Of a DNA stretch of 64,000 nucleotides, positions 17,402-26,205 are shown piece by piece. The stretch spans positions 6,594 through 70,593 of the forward strand of contig CAZLJY010000003.1 in the NCBI GenBank assembly GCA_964559945.1, in the 5' to 3' direction. The position numbers were made by a program, and so were the translations under genes. Under the pieces are notes generated by a model that was given only the letters and a program-made list of their open reading frames with translations, was not told the DNA's origin and made no database searches. The first letter of the stretch is position 1. The number at the start of each line of letters is the position of its first letter. Origin of the DNA: JANQOZ01 sp964559945. GTDB lineage: Bacteria; Pseudomonadota; Gammaproteobacteria; Xanthomonadales; SZUA-38.

Positions 17402-17905
17402 ATGAATTTGGCCAACGCTGCCAACGCCGTTGAGACCCATCGCACTGAGCTCACCGCTTTCGCCGCGGCAATGGTGGGGACTCACCGGGCCGAAGACGTT
17501 GTTCAGGACGCCTGTTTTCGACTGGCCCGGGCATTGGAGCGGCAGCCCGCTGACAAACCCATAGAGAATGTGCGGGCCTATTTGTTTCGCATTACTGCCA
17601 ACTTGGCGCGAGACCTGCTACGCCGTGATAAACGCTCAGACCGACATCTAAAAACCTTGGTTGAAGACGATAACAGCCCGGCTGCGGGCGAGGTTGCGGC
17701 CCTGGATGAGCAATTGGTTTTGCTTCGGGAGGCCATTGCCCAACTGCCAACCAAGTGCCGTCGGGCGTTCGTCGCGCGCAAGTATGAGGGACTTTCATAC
17801 AAGGAAATCTCCGCCCGCGAGGGAATTACCGAGAAAACCGTCGAAAACCATATTGGGCGCGCACTAAAACTCCTGCGCGAGTCCATGGCCAGGCTAGAAC
17901 AGTAG
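17402..17905 (+). CDS. ECF sigma factor, FecI-like
   Basis: A 167-residue RNA polymerase sigma factor. Region 2 lies at about 15-80 (HRAEDVVQDACFRLARAL, YLFRITANLARDLLRR) and region 4 at about 105-160 (LPTKCRRAFVARKYEGLSYKEIS, TVENHIGRALKLLRE). The neighbouring FecR gene and STN-domain receptor identify it as an iron-starvation-type (FecI) group sigma, presumably released when the receptor is occupied. The last codons and the TAG stop lie inside a 13-base tandem repeat. Target promoters are unknown; the locus itself is the expected target. Confidence 0.9.
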   Translation: MNLANAANAVETHRTELTAFAAAMVGTHRAEDVVQDACFRLARALERQPADKPIENVRAYLFRITANLARDLLRRDKRSDRHLKTLVEDDNSPAAGEVAALDEQLVLLREAIAQLPTKCRRAFVARKYEGLSYKEISAREGITEKTVENHIGRALKLLRESMARLEQ

Positions 17906-17939
17906 GCTAGAACAGTAGGCTAGAACAGTAGGCTAGAAC
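17891..17939 (+). repeat. 13-bp tandem repeat, 3.8 copies, across the sigma-factor stop codon
   Basis: The unit AGGCTAGAACAGT is repeated head to tail at 17891-17903, 17904-17916 and 17917-17929, then partially at 17930-17939, with no mismatch. The TAG stop of the sigma gene spans the junction of units one and two. Perfect copies suggest recent slippage. Because the first unit already ends the ORF, changes in copy number would mainly alter the spacing to the FecR gene. Confidence 0.95.
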
Positions 17940-17972
17940 GGAAGTGTATGAGCCAAGCAAATATTCATTTTT

Positions 17973-17994
17973 CAACGGGTCAGCAGACCCGTTG
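17973..17994 (+). promoter_or_regulatory. Hairpin between sigma-factor and FecR genes
   Basis: CAACGGGTC (17973-17981) and GACCCGTTG (17986-17994) form a perfect 9-bp stem with a 4-base AGCA loop. No T-tract follows on either strand, so it does not look like an intrinsic terminator. It sits in the 142-base gap between the sigma and anti-sigma genes and may set their relative expression by RNA processing or stability, or be an operator. This role is inference. Confidence 0.5.
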
Positions 17995-18047
17995 TCGACC
18001 ACAACGGACCAGGGCGTTGGGGGAATAGGGGTGATTGGAGCGTTGCT

Positions 18048-18989
18048 ATGAATACGACACAGGACAATACGACGCCAATGGAACAGGCCGCACAGTGGAT
18101 GAGCCGTTTGGGAGCAACAGAAACGCCCGACTGGAACGACCCGGAATTTGCCGTTTGGCTGGATCAATCGACCCGGCATCGGGAAGCGTTTGCCGAAGTC
18201 AGCGCCCTGTGGTTTGCGGCCGAACAAATTGCGCCGGGCGACGATCTAAAGCCCCCTTCCCTGGATCACCAATGGAACCCTTTGGCAACTTCCAATCGGC
18301 GAACCTCCCGTTGGCGCATCGGTGCTGGCTTTGCGGTGGCCTTGACGGCCCTAATGTTACTACCCAATGTGCTGCAGCGCTGGACGGCGTCGCAATCAGA
18401 GTTCCTCACCCAACGAGGCGAAACCGCAAACATCACACTGGCTGACGGCTCAACGATTCAAATGGCTGGTCTCAGTGCGTTCAGTTCTTTGAGCGACGGG
18501 CGCGGCATTGAACTGCACTACGGCGAAGTTTTCCTGCAGGTTACCCATGACCCGCAAGATCCATTTGTGGTCTCTGCTGGAGATAATGAAGTCACGGTGC
18601 TGGGCACCCAGTTTGGTGTTGCATGGCGGGACGGCGAGCACCGCGCTGGCGTGGTTAGCGGTCGGGTTTCCGTGTCCTCAGGAACGGGGCCTTTAATTCA
18701 GCTGGGGCCCGGCGAGCTTGCCGTCAACGGCACCCAGAGCCGGCAGCCGGGCCAGGATTTTTTCGCCTGGCGCTCGGGCAATCTGGTGTTTACCGAGACA
18801 CCACTGAGCCAAGTGATCGATCAATTGGCCCCTTTCCTCTCTCAGCGAATTATCCGGGTACCCGGCGCTAAGGACCCCATGGTTAGCGCTGTGGTTAATC
18901 TTCGTGTTGGCGACCAAATGCTTGAAACCCTGGCCCAAAGTACGGGTATGCAGATACTGACCGCCGGGCCGGTTACACTGCTGTACTGA
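18048..18989 (+). CDS. FecR family anti-sigma factor
   Basis: A 313-residue inner-membrane regulator. The N-terminal cytoplasmic DUF4880-type domain (about 10-60, WMSRLGATETPDW..FAVWLDQS.RHREAF) binds the sigma factor. One transmembrane helix lies at about 90-108. A periplasmic FecR domain follows (about 118-215; GDNEVTVLGTQFGVA). The C-terminal segment (FTETPLSQVIDQLAPF onward, about 246-313) resembles the STN-interacting region. It transmits receptor occupancy to the sigma factor at 17402. The stop overlaps the receptor ATG (TGATG), so the two are probably translationally coupled. Confidence 0.9.
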   Translation: MNTTQDNTTPMEQAAQWMSRLGATETPDWNDPEFAVWLDQSTRHREAFAEVSALWFAAEQIAPGDDLKPPSLDHQWNPLATSNRRTSRWRIGAGFAVALTALMLLPNVLQRWTASQSEFLTQRGETANITLADGSTIQMAGLSAFSSLSDGRGIELHYGEVFLQVTHDPQDPFVVSAGDNEVTVLGTQFGVAWRDGEHRAGVVSGRVSVSSGTGPLIQLGPGELAVNGTQSRQPGQDFFAWRSGNLVFTETPLSQVIDQLAPFLSQRIIRVPGAKDPMVSAVVNLRVGDQMLETLAQSTGMQILTAGPVTLLY

Positions 18990-21319
18990 TGAATGCAAAA
19001 ACCCGCCGATGCGGGCTGCTGGCCCTGTTCATGGCTGGAACGCTGGTGGCTCTATCTAGTCAGGCGCAAACCCTGGAGGAGGCGCTGCGCCGCATTAGCG
19101 AACAGCAGAGCTGGAATTACCTGCTGGGACCTGGGGTCGATCTATCCCTGCCTGTTAGTACGGATATTTTGACCGAGGCCGCGCTTGAGCAGTTCCTGCA
19201 ACGATCGGCCATTACCATCCATGTTTTGCCAACAGGCGATCGACAACTGCGCCGAGACAACCTGGCACAAGTCAGCTTGGACGCATTGCCTGTGACAGCA
19301 GCCTCATTGGCTGGAGGCGGGCCGCCACTGCGTAACGGTGTCAGCGGCACCCAGATCAGCGCGCAGGATATGGAAAATTTAAACGACACCCAGCTCGATC
19401 AACTATTCACCCGAGCTGCTAACGTTTTTGGCAGCGGTGATGAGTACTATGTTCGCGGAGTGGCCAGTGGCGGCGACCTCAATACCCTGGGCAACGCCGC
19501 GGCCGTTGTGGGTAAAGCGCCTCTGCCCAATGCCGTACTGGGAAATCTACCCTTAAGCACCTGGGATGTGGCGAGTGCCGGATTTGAGCGAGGCACCCGC
19601 AGCGCCAGCGAGGCTGGACCGTTTAGCAGTTTTGCCGGGCGCATCAGCATCCGACCCAAGGCACCGGGGTTTGCCAATGAGCATCGGTTCCGGTTAGGCC
19701 TAACCGAGCTGGGTGATTCGCAAATTTCACTGTTGGCCAATACGGTCTTCATCGATGAAGAACTGGCAATGCGGGTTAGCGTAGATCGCCAATCCCTTGC
19801 CGGCACACTCACCGACCCGGGCACATCCCGTTCCACGGGACTCGGGGAGGATTTTGATTTTCGCCGAAGCACCACCGCACGTGCCGCGCTATCGTGGGAA
19901 CCTGCGGCCCTGCCCGCGCTGCGTGTCTCCTTGGACCTCATTGGCATTGACGGCAGTGCCGGACCCCAGCGAATAACGGCAACCAACCCCTTTGATCGGG
20001 TTGGTCGAGGACCGCCATTTTTACAGCAAGATGTCAGCGGCGAGTTGGCGACCTTAAGTGGCATCGTTGAAAGCACCAACATGGGAAATTTCAGCATCGA
20101 CGTGGTGGCCTCTCGAGGTACCGCAGAGCTGGTACCCAGCCGGGTTCTAGCCAATGATCTAGACCCAGCCGACCCCTTAGTGGACGAAGAACGCGACCGC
20201 CTCCTATTCAGTCACCTTAATTGGACTAAGACTTGGAATCACTCGACTCTCGGCATTGGTCTGAGCGCAGGACAGAATTCGCACCAGGATGGCTATTTGC
20301 GCGAGCAGCGAGACTGGCGGTTACGCAGCCGCCTACGTCGCAACACCCTCGCCTTAACTCTAGATACTGCGTTAACGAAAGCTTGGCGGTTGCAGGCTGG
20401 ATTGCGCTACACCAAAGATCAATTGCGGCGCAGTTGCAGTAGCACGGCGCTGGGATCGCCTTCTTCTCAGCCCAGTGACTGTTTGCAAGTTCTAGGGCTA
20501 CTACTGATTCCATTGGATGGACAATTTGAACGGTTCAGTCAACGTTATGACAACCTCAGCCCCGAACTAGCGCTGGCCTATAAGCCCTCCGCCAACAGCG
20601 AGTATTACCTGCGCTTGGCCGAAGGGTTTAACAGCGGCGGCGCTGTTTCCGACGCCACCTTTGATGGCTTACCCCAATGGATTTTCTATGAGCCAGAACG
20701 CTCTCGCGGCGCTGAGCTTGGCTGGCGCGGGCAACTTGGGAGTTTAACCGTCAACGCAACCGCATTTCACACGCAGTTAGATCAACAATGGCAGGTGATA
20801 CAAGGCAATGTGGGGCTAGGAGACATCATTAACGTTGGTAATTCTAAAAGCCGTGGCCTGGAATTGGATGGGCGTTGGCAATTGTCTCCAGACCACCAGC
20901 TAGCGTTTAGCTTGGGCTGGCTCAATACGCGATTCGAAAACTTTCTGCCCTTCGAAGCCGATGCCCGGCTTGAACCTGCTGGCGGCAATCAGTTTCCCGG
21001 TGCACCGGATTTTTCCGGTTCACTGAACTGGCGCTCTAGCCTAGGGGCTGGCTGGCAAATCGGTGCTGGATTGACCTTTCACGACGCTGTACAGGCCAAC
21101 GCTAACAATCCGGATTCAGCCGAAATCCCCGCCGTTGCCTTGGCTGACTTGCGAGTCGCTTGGCAGCGCGGATCGATCACCGTGGCGTTGACGGCGCGCA
21201 ACCTGTTTGACCGCGATTATCAACAAACCACGCCCAACGTCATTCGTCGCAACCAACGCATTGATTATTTGCCTGGGCGTCCACGCAATATCGGTCTGAC
21301 CCTTCAGTATGATTTTTAA
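18989..21319 (+). CDS. TonB-dependent receptor with STN signalling domain
   Basis: A 776-residue outer-membrane protein. Signal peptide about 1-26 (SSQAQ); STN domain about 27-95 (QTLEEALRRISEQQSW, ALEQFLQRSAITIHV), which in FpvA/FecA types contacts FecR. Then comes a plug (YYVRGVASGGD to GRISIRPKAPG) and a beta-barrel with TonB-receptor signatures (SPELALAYKPSANSEYYLRLAEGF, ARNLFDRDYQQTTPN), ending in a C-terminal Phe (LTLQYDF) as expected for BAM-assembled barrels. The plug deviates from usual ones, with an uncommon AGPFSSFAGR stretch and no clear TonB box. Substrate is unknown. It is flanked by genes for two homologous secreted proteins, so a ligand other than a simple siderophore is possible. 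Confidence 0.88.
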   Translation: MNAKTRRCGLLALFMAGTLVALSSQAQTLEEALRRISEQQSWNYLLGPGVDLSLPVSTDILTEAALEQFLQRSAITIHVLPTGDRQLRRDNLAQVSLDALPVTAASLAGGGPPLRNGVSGTQISAQDMENLNDTQLDQLFTRAANVFGSGDEYYVRGVASGGDLNTLGNAAAVVGKAPLPNAVLGNLPLSTWDVASAGFERGTRSASEAGPFSSFAGRISIRPKAPGFANEHRFRLGLTELGDSQISLLANTVFIDEELAMRVSVDRQSLAGTLTDPGTSRSTGLGEDFDFRRSTTARAALSWEPAALPALRVSLDLIGIDGSAGPQRITATNPFDRVGRGPPFLQQDVSGELATLSGIVESTNMGNFSIDVVASRGTAELVPSRVLANDLDPADPLVDEERDRLLFSHLNWTKTWNHSTLGIGLSAGQNSHQDGYLREQRDWRLRSRLRRNTLALTLDTALTKAWRLQAGLRYTKDQLRRSCSSTALGSPSSQPSDCLQVLGLLLIPLDGQFERFSQRYDNLSPELALAYKPSANSEYYLRLAEGFNSGGAVSDATFDGLPQWIFYEPERSRGAELGWRGQLGSLTVNATAFHTQLDQQWQVIQGNVGLGDIINVGNSKSRGLELDGRWQLSPDHQLAFSLGWLNTRFENFLPFEADARLEPAGGNQFPGAPDFSGSLNWRSSLGAGWQIGAGLTFHDAVQANANNPDSAEIPAVALADLRVAWQRGSITVALTARNLFDRDYQQTTPNVIRRNQRIDYLPGRPRNIGLTLQYDF

Positions 21320-21381
21320 ATCGTTTGGGGGGCAGCGTTGTTGGCAAACGTCTGCCCGACATAGAACAACGGAGTTTAACC

Positions 21382-22647
21382 ATGAAGATTCGCTTTTTGA
21401 TGATAGCCCTAATATTGAGCTTGCCGGTTTGCACTGTGCAAGCAGTCAGCTTAGATACCAGCGGCCGCAACGCCCAGGTGCTGATATTTCCGGTGTTCAC
21501 AACCCAAGGCGCCTTTGAGACCGATTTCACCATTCGAAATAACACCGACCAAGGTAAAGCACTGAGGGTCGTTACCAAAGACGCATTGGCCGGCCGCCCC
21601 ACCATCAGCGTCAATGTATACCTAAAACCCGGTGATGCCTGGAACGCGCGATTAATCGGACAGCCTGCATTCTCAGCAACGCTGGTCAGCAATGACGAAA
21701 GTTGCAGCGTACCGCGCCTCGCCTCACCGCGGGCAACCGCCGCGCAGTTAGACGCTAACCTGGATGGCGGACGTTTGCCTCGCTCCCAGCTCGTTACCGG
21801 TTATATCGAGGTGTTCGAAATGGGAGAAATCAGTCCGGAGTTGGCTGCTGACTGCGATGAGATTGATAGTCGGTTCGCCGATGGCGTGTGGTCAACTGGC
21901 GAGGTGTTGGTCAACGACGGGGTCAGTGCTCCTGGAGGCGGCTTGTCTGGCATCTCCTATGTTCGTGACACTGCTCGCGGCAACACATTGGCGTTTCGGC
22001 CGACCGGGCTTGCCGATTTCAGTAACGTGCCCAATCACACGGTCCGCCAACGGGCAGGCCGGCCTTCCCTGGGTAACGTTGCACCGGCGCAAGCAGAGAT
22101 TGATGGACAGACCTTTGGTTTTTCCTCCAGCCCAATCAATGCCGTTGAAGCGGTTTTGATGACTCAGCAGCTATCCGCTGAGTACCATAGCCAAGAGGGC
22201 ACACAGGCCTTTGCCACGGCGATGGTCCTGCTGCCTACTCGGCCCTTTCATGCCAACCCGGGCTTTTATCGACCCTTCAACGCATCACCGTTTGACCCAG
22301 CTAACAATCAGGTTGTTGGCAACATTGTTGACAACAAAGGAGATCGGTTGAACAACTTATCTACGCCTGCGGCAGGCGAGTTGTGTGACCGCTACACTGG
22401 CGCGCTAAATTTTGTGTCGTTGATCAATTTTCTGGCGTTTAGCGCCATTTGCGATTTCGGTGAAGCCCAGCTGTTTTTGTTCAATGACGATTTTCGCGGT
22501 GTCGTGGAACTGCCACTGACTGGCAGCGTAACGGCCGATGACGGCACATCATTCAATGGTCTTCCCGCGGTTGGTCATCTGTTGCAAACCACCCTCAATA
22601 ACACCGATGAATTGGGTGTATATGCCATACCCATGAGACGGCAGTAA
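21382..22647 (+). CDS. Secreted protein B of unknown function (paralogue of the protein at 15224)
   Basis: A 421-residue exported protein starting at ATG 21382, seven bases after GGAG; a longer reading from 21325 lacks such a site. Signal peptide about 1-21 (TVQAVS). It shares with secreted protein A the AQVLIFPVF, IRNNTDQGKALR, GRPTISVNVYLKPGDAW and EVFEMG..SPELAADCDEI segments, four mature Cys in equivalent order (SC, DC, LC, IC) and a C-terminal GLPAVG motif. No known domain is recognised. It lies 62 bases after the receptor and is the last gene before a strong terminator, so A and B bracket the regulatory and uptake genes. The two differ mainly in the central part. Confidence 0.7.
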   Translation: MKIRFLMIALILSLPVCTVQAVSLDTSGRNAQVLIFPVFTTQGAFETDFTIRNNTDQGKALRVVTKDALAGRPTISVNVYLKPGDAWNARLIGQPAFSATLVSNDESCSVPRLASPRATAAQLDANLDGGRLPRSQLVTGYIEVFEMGEISPELAADCDEIDSRFADGVWSTGEVLVNDGVSAPGGGLSGISYVRDTARGNTLAFRPTGLADFSNVPNHTVRQRAGRPSLGNVAPAQAEIDGQTFGFSSSPINAVEAVLMTQQLSAEYHSQEGTQAFATAMVLLPTRPFHANPGFYRPFNASPFDPANNQVVGNIVDNKGDRLNNLSTPAAGELCDRYTGALNFVSLINFLAFSAICDFGEAQLFLFNDDFRGVVELPLTGSVTADDGTSFNGLPAVGHLLQTTLNNTDELGVYAIPMRRQ

Positions 22648-22674
22648 GCACTAAGCCAACTGCCGCGCCCTGTT

Positions 22675-22703
22675 GCGGCCCCATTTCTGGGGCCGCTTTT
22701 TTT
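22675..22703 (+). terminator. Rho-independent terminator closing the sigma/receptor locus
   Basis: GCGGCCCC (22675-22682) and GGGGCCGC (22689-22696) form an 8-bp GC stem with a 6-base loop, followed by seven T (22697-22703). It lies 28 bases after the stop of secreted protein B and before the convergent gene at 22751. Confidence 0.93.
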
Positions 22704-22750
22704 CACACCAACAAAGGCGCAGCCTGACTTAGACTAACCCGTCTAACATT

Positions 22751-23455
22751 TTACCGGCGCTCGTCCCATGAGCAGGCAACAACCACCAGCACGTAAACGC
22801 ATTTCACTTCCAAACCAAAACTCGTGACAAACCCAAATTCCGGGGTGATTTTGTCGAAACCCCGCTCTAACTTCCCACGAAAACCTGCTGAATAGAACCG
22901 AAGACCCATTTCACCAGGTTCAAAAGGCAGTTGTGGCAGCGGTCGATCGAGGGTTGTGAGCATGTTCGTTTGGTCGGCAAGCCCCAGTAGCATTGGTGGT
23001 ATCTGGGGTTCAGGAGCGATATCAAGCTGGGACTGTCCATCCAGGCGGTATCGCGCCATTTGATTGAGCAAGTCATCTGCCGTCGGCCCAGCAACCTCCT
23101 CTGCGACTGGCTGCACCGAGGGCTCTGGCATGTCCCGAGTTTCAATGGGGTCTGATTTTGGTGTATCAGGGGTAACGGGTATTTCTTCAGGCTCGGCTGG
23201 CGCGAGCTGTTCCCGCTCCAGCAGCGGTGCAGGTTCTGGACGTGCTATCGGCTCGGGAGGGGCGATTACAGGGGATATCAACTCCACCTCCAAGGCGGGT
23301 TGACGCACAGGCGCAGGCAACGGCTGGAGGCTCAACCACCACAGCACAGCGCAATGCACCAATGTAGCGATAACGAGCCAAACCGGTGCCGATAACCGCG
23401 GCCACTTTACCGCCGGCCACTGTGGACCATCCACAGCAACAACCAGAGTACCCAT
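22751..23455 (-). CDS. TonB-like N-terminus protein with unrecognised C-terminal domain
   Basis: A 234-residue protein: transmembrane helix about 24-43 (PVWLVIATLVHCAVLWWL), then a Pro/Glu-rich periplasmic stretch (about 55-120) as in TonB. The C-terminal region lacks the TonB signature; instead it has MGLRFYSAGFRGKLERGFDKI and ends in a hydrophobic VKCVYVLVVVACSW segment with two Cys. I vaguely recall similar uncharacterised gammaproteobacterial proteins, but no name. It is convergent with the sigma/receptor operon and separated from it by the terminator. It is not a normal TonB; a role tied to the neighbouring locus is possible but not shown. The start is uncertain because the AGGG before ATG 23455 is very close. 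Confidence 0.55.
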   Translation of the reverse strand: MGTLVVAVDGPQWPAVKWPRLSAPVWLVIATLVHCAVLWWLSLQPLPAPVRQPALEVELISPVIAPPEPIARPEPAPLLEREQLAPAEPEEIPVTPDTPKSDPIETRDMPEPSVQPVAEEVAGPTADDLLNQMARYRLDGQSQLDIAPEPQIPPMLLGLADQTNMLTTLDRPLPQLPFEPGEMGLRFYSAGFRGKLERGFDKITPEFGFVTSFGLEVKCVYVLVVVACSWDERR

Positions 23456-23499
23456 TACCCTAGGATATAGGGCCGCTGTTGGAAGTTTGTTAAGGGCGC

Positions 23500-26205
23500 T
23501 TAGCCGGTATTTTGGATGCCGCGGGCGATGCCGTTCACCGTGTCAAACAGCTTACTGAGCAGTTCATCATCTTTACACTCACCCTCTCGCCACTGTCTTA
23601 GGAGGCGAATCTGAATCAGATTTAACGGATCCACGTAAGGGTTGCGCAGGCGAATGGCGCGACTGAGGGTGACCTCATCGTCGAGCAAGGTATCGCTTCC
23701 ACGAAGGGTCTGAATCCAATGGCGAGTGAGATTGATCTCAGCGCAAATCCCTTCAAATACCGGCCTAATATCAGGGTCAGCCAGCAGGCTATACTGACGA
23801 CCAATTTCCAAGTCTGATTTAGCCAGCACCATTTCAACGTCTTTTATAAAACTGCGAAAGAAGGGCCAACGCATCATGTCGGCAACATCGTCCTGGCCGA
23901 ACTGCTGTATCGCGGCTTCAAGCCCGCTGCCAAATCCCAAAATCCCGGGCAAATTTATCCGCGTCTGACCCCAAGAAAACACCCATGGAATGGCGCGCAA
24001 ATTCTCAATGCCCTTCTGGCTGCGCCGAGCGCTAGGTCTTGATCCTATGGCCAGTCGTTGAATGACATCGATCGGCGTTGCCTGGCGGAAAAAGGGCTCA
24101 AAATTCGGATCGTCATAAACCATCGATCGATATTTTTTTCGGGCACTGGCGGCGATCACGTCCATACGCTCCGACCATTGCTGAGTCTCGGGTGCAGACT
24201 GACGCAAAGTGGCCGTTAACGTTGCCCCGGTCATCTGTTCCAAGTTGCGCAAAGCTAGTGGTCGAATACCGTATTTCTGATGGATGACCTCCCCCTGTTC
24301 GGTCACCCGCAGATAGCCACGCACGCTGCCCGAGGGCGCCGCCAGAATGCCGTCCACCGTGTTGCCGCCGCCGCGACTGACCGTTCCCCCTCGACCGTGG
24401 AAAAACCCGATATTGAGTCCAAGTTCGTCGGCCACATCGGTTAGCTGGCGTTGGGTTCGTTGCAGTGCCCAGCGCGCCGCAGCAATGCCGCTGTCTTTAT
24501 TGCTGTCTGAATACCCAATCATCACCAACTGCCTATCGCCGCGATGACTCAAATGAGCACGATAGCTATCCTCAGCGGCCAGGCCGCGAACAATACCTTC
24601 GCCAGCGGTTAGGTCATCAACGGTTTCCAGCAGCGGAGCGATATCCAGCGGCACCTGATTATCGTCCTCCACCAACCCTGCGGCGCCGGCCAGCAAAAGC
24701 ACACTGAGAACATCATCGGCACCCTGGGCCATACTGATAATGAAACAACCGATGGCTGAGGACCCATAGGTCTTTCGTGCATCTGCAATAGCGCGAAAAA
24801 CCGCCAGTACTTTTTCCAATGATTGAGGCACATCGTCCGGCAGCGGCGGCGGCTCAGCCAGCCACTGGGTCAGAATTTGCGTTCGTTCAGCTGAGTCTCG
24901 TGATATCCATTGATCGTCACCGCTCCAGGCGGAAATAGCCTGACGTAGTTCCATCGCGTCCTGGCGAACGTCCAGGGTCGCCAAATGAAAGCCAAACGTG
25001 CGCACCCGCCACATCAACCGCTTGACCAGGAACAATCCCGCCTTGCCGCCACGGTTCTGCTCAAGGGAGGTGCGAATCGTTTGTAAGTCAGCCAACAACT
25101 CGGTGCTGCTGGAGTAACCACTTTGACCACCTTTAAGCACCTGCAGGAGACGGGTAGTCATGAAGGTCAGCAGCCTTCGGTAAGGCATATCGTCGTAGCG
25201 ATCGGGAATGCTGGCGCCGGTGTCTGGCAACATCCGTTCGTACTTTGTCACCCGATGCAATACCGCCTCGTTGATCTCAGTTTGCCCTATGGACTGGGAT
25301 AGATCTCGAGCCAACTTGCGTACTTCCGGCAGGTAACGGGTCACAATCAACTGGCGATGATCAGCCAGACTGTCTCCTATCGTTTTGTGATCCACATTGG
25401 GATTGCCGTCCATGTCTCCGCCAACCCAGGAGCCAAATTTCAATACACTGGGCAAGCGGCCTTCAGCGAAAGCCTCTGGGAAATATTTATCCAACGAGCG
25501 CCGAAATGATTCATAAAACGCCGGCACGATCTGATAAAGCACTTCAGTGACGTAAAACATTACGTGCTCACGTTCGGTAGCAACCGTGGGCCGGGCCGCC
25601 GAGTAGGCGCGGGTTTGCCAAGCAGAGGTCATTGCCTGTCGGATCCTTTGCAACGCCATGTCTTCTTCTTCCGGCGTGCGGTCCGGGTCAAACCTTTCCA
25701 CCATGCGTATCACCATGGAGCGGTCTTTTTCTAACAGTGTTCGCCGGGTTGCTTCGGTTGGATGGGCGGTCATTACCGGTTCTATCTGGGTGCTCTGCAA
25801 CAACTCACGCAACCGCTCATCGCTGGTACCAGCATCTCGCAGCTGAGCCAACGCCTGGTCTAAGGAATCGGCCATCAGCGAGCTCTCGCGCTGGTAATCA
25901 CGGATGCGCCGCACCCGATGGACCTTTTCGGCCAGATTGACCGCTTGAAAATAGGCTGAGAAGCCGCGCACCACCAAGGCAAGAGAGTCTTCACTGGCTT
26001 GGCTGATCCGATCCCACAGCTTTTCCGTGGACCCATCTGTCGCTTCGCGTCGCGCAATGGCCTCTAGACGAACGGCCTCAACCAACGCGTATAGTTCGCC
26101 GCCACACTGTTCTTCCAGCACCTCCCCAACCATCGCACCCAATAGGCTGACGTCTTCTTTTAGTGCTAGGTCCTTGTCGGGAAACGAAATTTCTCTTGGG
26201 CTCAT
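23500..26205 (-). CDS. ppc: Phosphoenolpyruvate carboxylase
   Basis: A 901-residue cytoplasmic enzyme adding bicarbonate to PEP to give oxaloacetate, the anaplerotic feed of the TCA cycle. Signatures: VMTAHPTEATRRTL with the catalytic His, MIGYSDSNKDSGIAAARW, the FHGRGGTVSRGGG glycine loop, and the C-terminal QNTG-type end (GIARGIQNTG). ATG 26205 (MSPREISF) is chosen over an in-frame start at 26394 because the extra 63 residues show no homology-like character and would run towards the divergent GMC gene. It is monocistronic as far as seen. Confidence 0.96.
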   Translation of the reverse strand: MSPREISFPDKDLALKEDVSLLGAMVGEVLEEQCGGELYALVEAVRLEAIARREATDGSTEKLWDRISQASEDSLALVVRGFSAYFQAVNLAEKVHRVRRIRDYQRESSLMADSLDQALAQLRDAGTSDERLRELLQSTQIEPVMTAHPTEATRRTLLEKDRSMVIRMVERFDPDRTPEEEDMALQRIRQAMTSAWQTRAYSAARPTVATEREHVMFYVTEVLYQIVPAFYESFRRSLDKYFPEAFAEGRLPSVLKFGSWVGGDMDGNPNVDHKTIGDSLADHRQLIVTRYLPEVRKLARDLSQSIGQTEINEAVLHRVTKYERMLPDTGASIPDRYDDMPYRRLLTFMTTRLLQVLKGGQSGYSSSTELLADLQTIRTSLEQNRGGKAGLFLVKRLMWRVRTFGFHLATLDVRQDAMELRQAISAWSGDDQWISRDSAERTQILTQWLAEPPPLPDDVPQSLEKVLAVFRAIADARKTYGSSAIGCFIISMAQGADDVLSVLLLAGAAGLVEDDNQVPLDIAPLLETVDDLTAGEGIVRGLAAEDSYRAHLSHRGDRQLVMIGYSDSNKDSGIAAARWALQRTQRQLTDVADELGLNIGFFHGRGGTVSRGGGNTVDGILAAPSGSVRGYLRVTEQGEVIHQKYGIRPLALRNLEQMTGATLTATLRQSAPETQQWSERMDVIAASARKKYRSMVYDDPNFEPFFRQATPIDVIQRLAIGSRPSARRSQKGIENLRAIPWVFSWGQTRINLPGILGFGSGLEAAIQQFGQDDVADMMRWPFFRSFIKDVEMVLAKSDLEIGRQYSLLADPDIRPVFEGICAEINLTRHWIQTLRGSDTLLDDEVTLSRAIRLRNPYVDPLNLIQIRLLRQWREGECKDDELLSKLFDTVNGIARGIQNTG

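Noticed and set aside
22751..23455. Calling the convergent protein TonB
   Set aside because: The TonB C-terminal signature is absent; only the anchor and Pro-rich part are similar.
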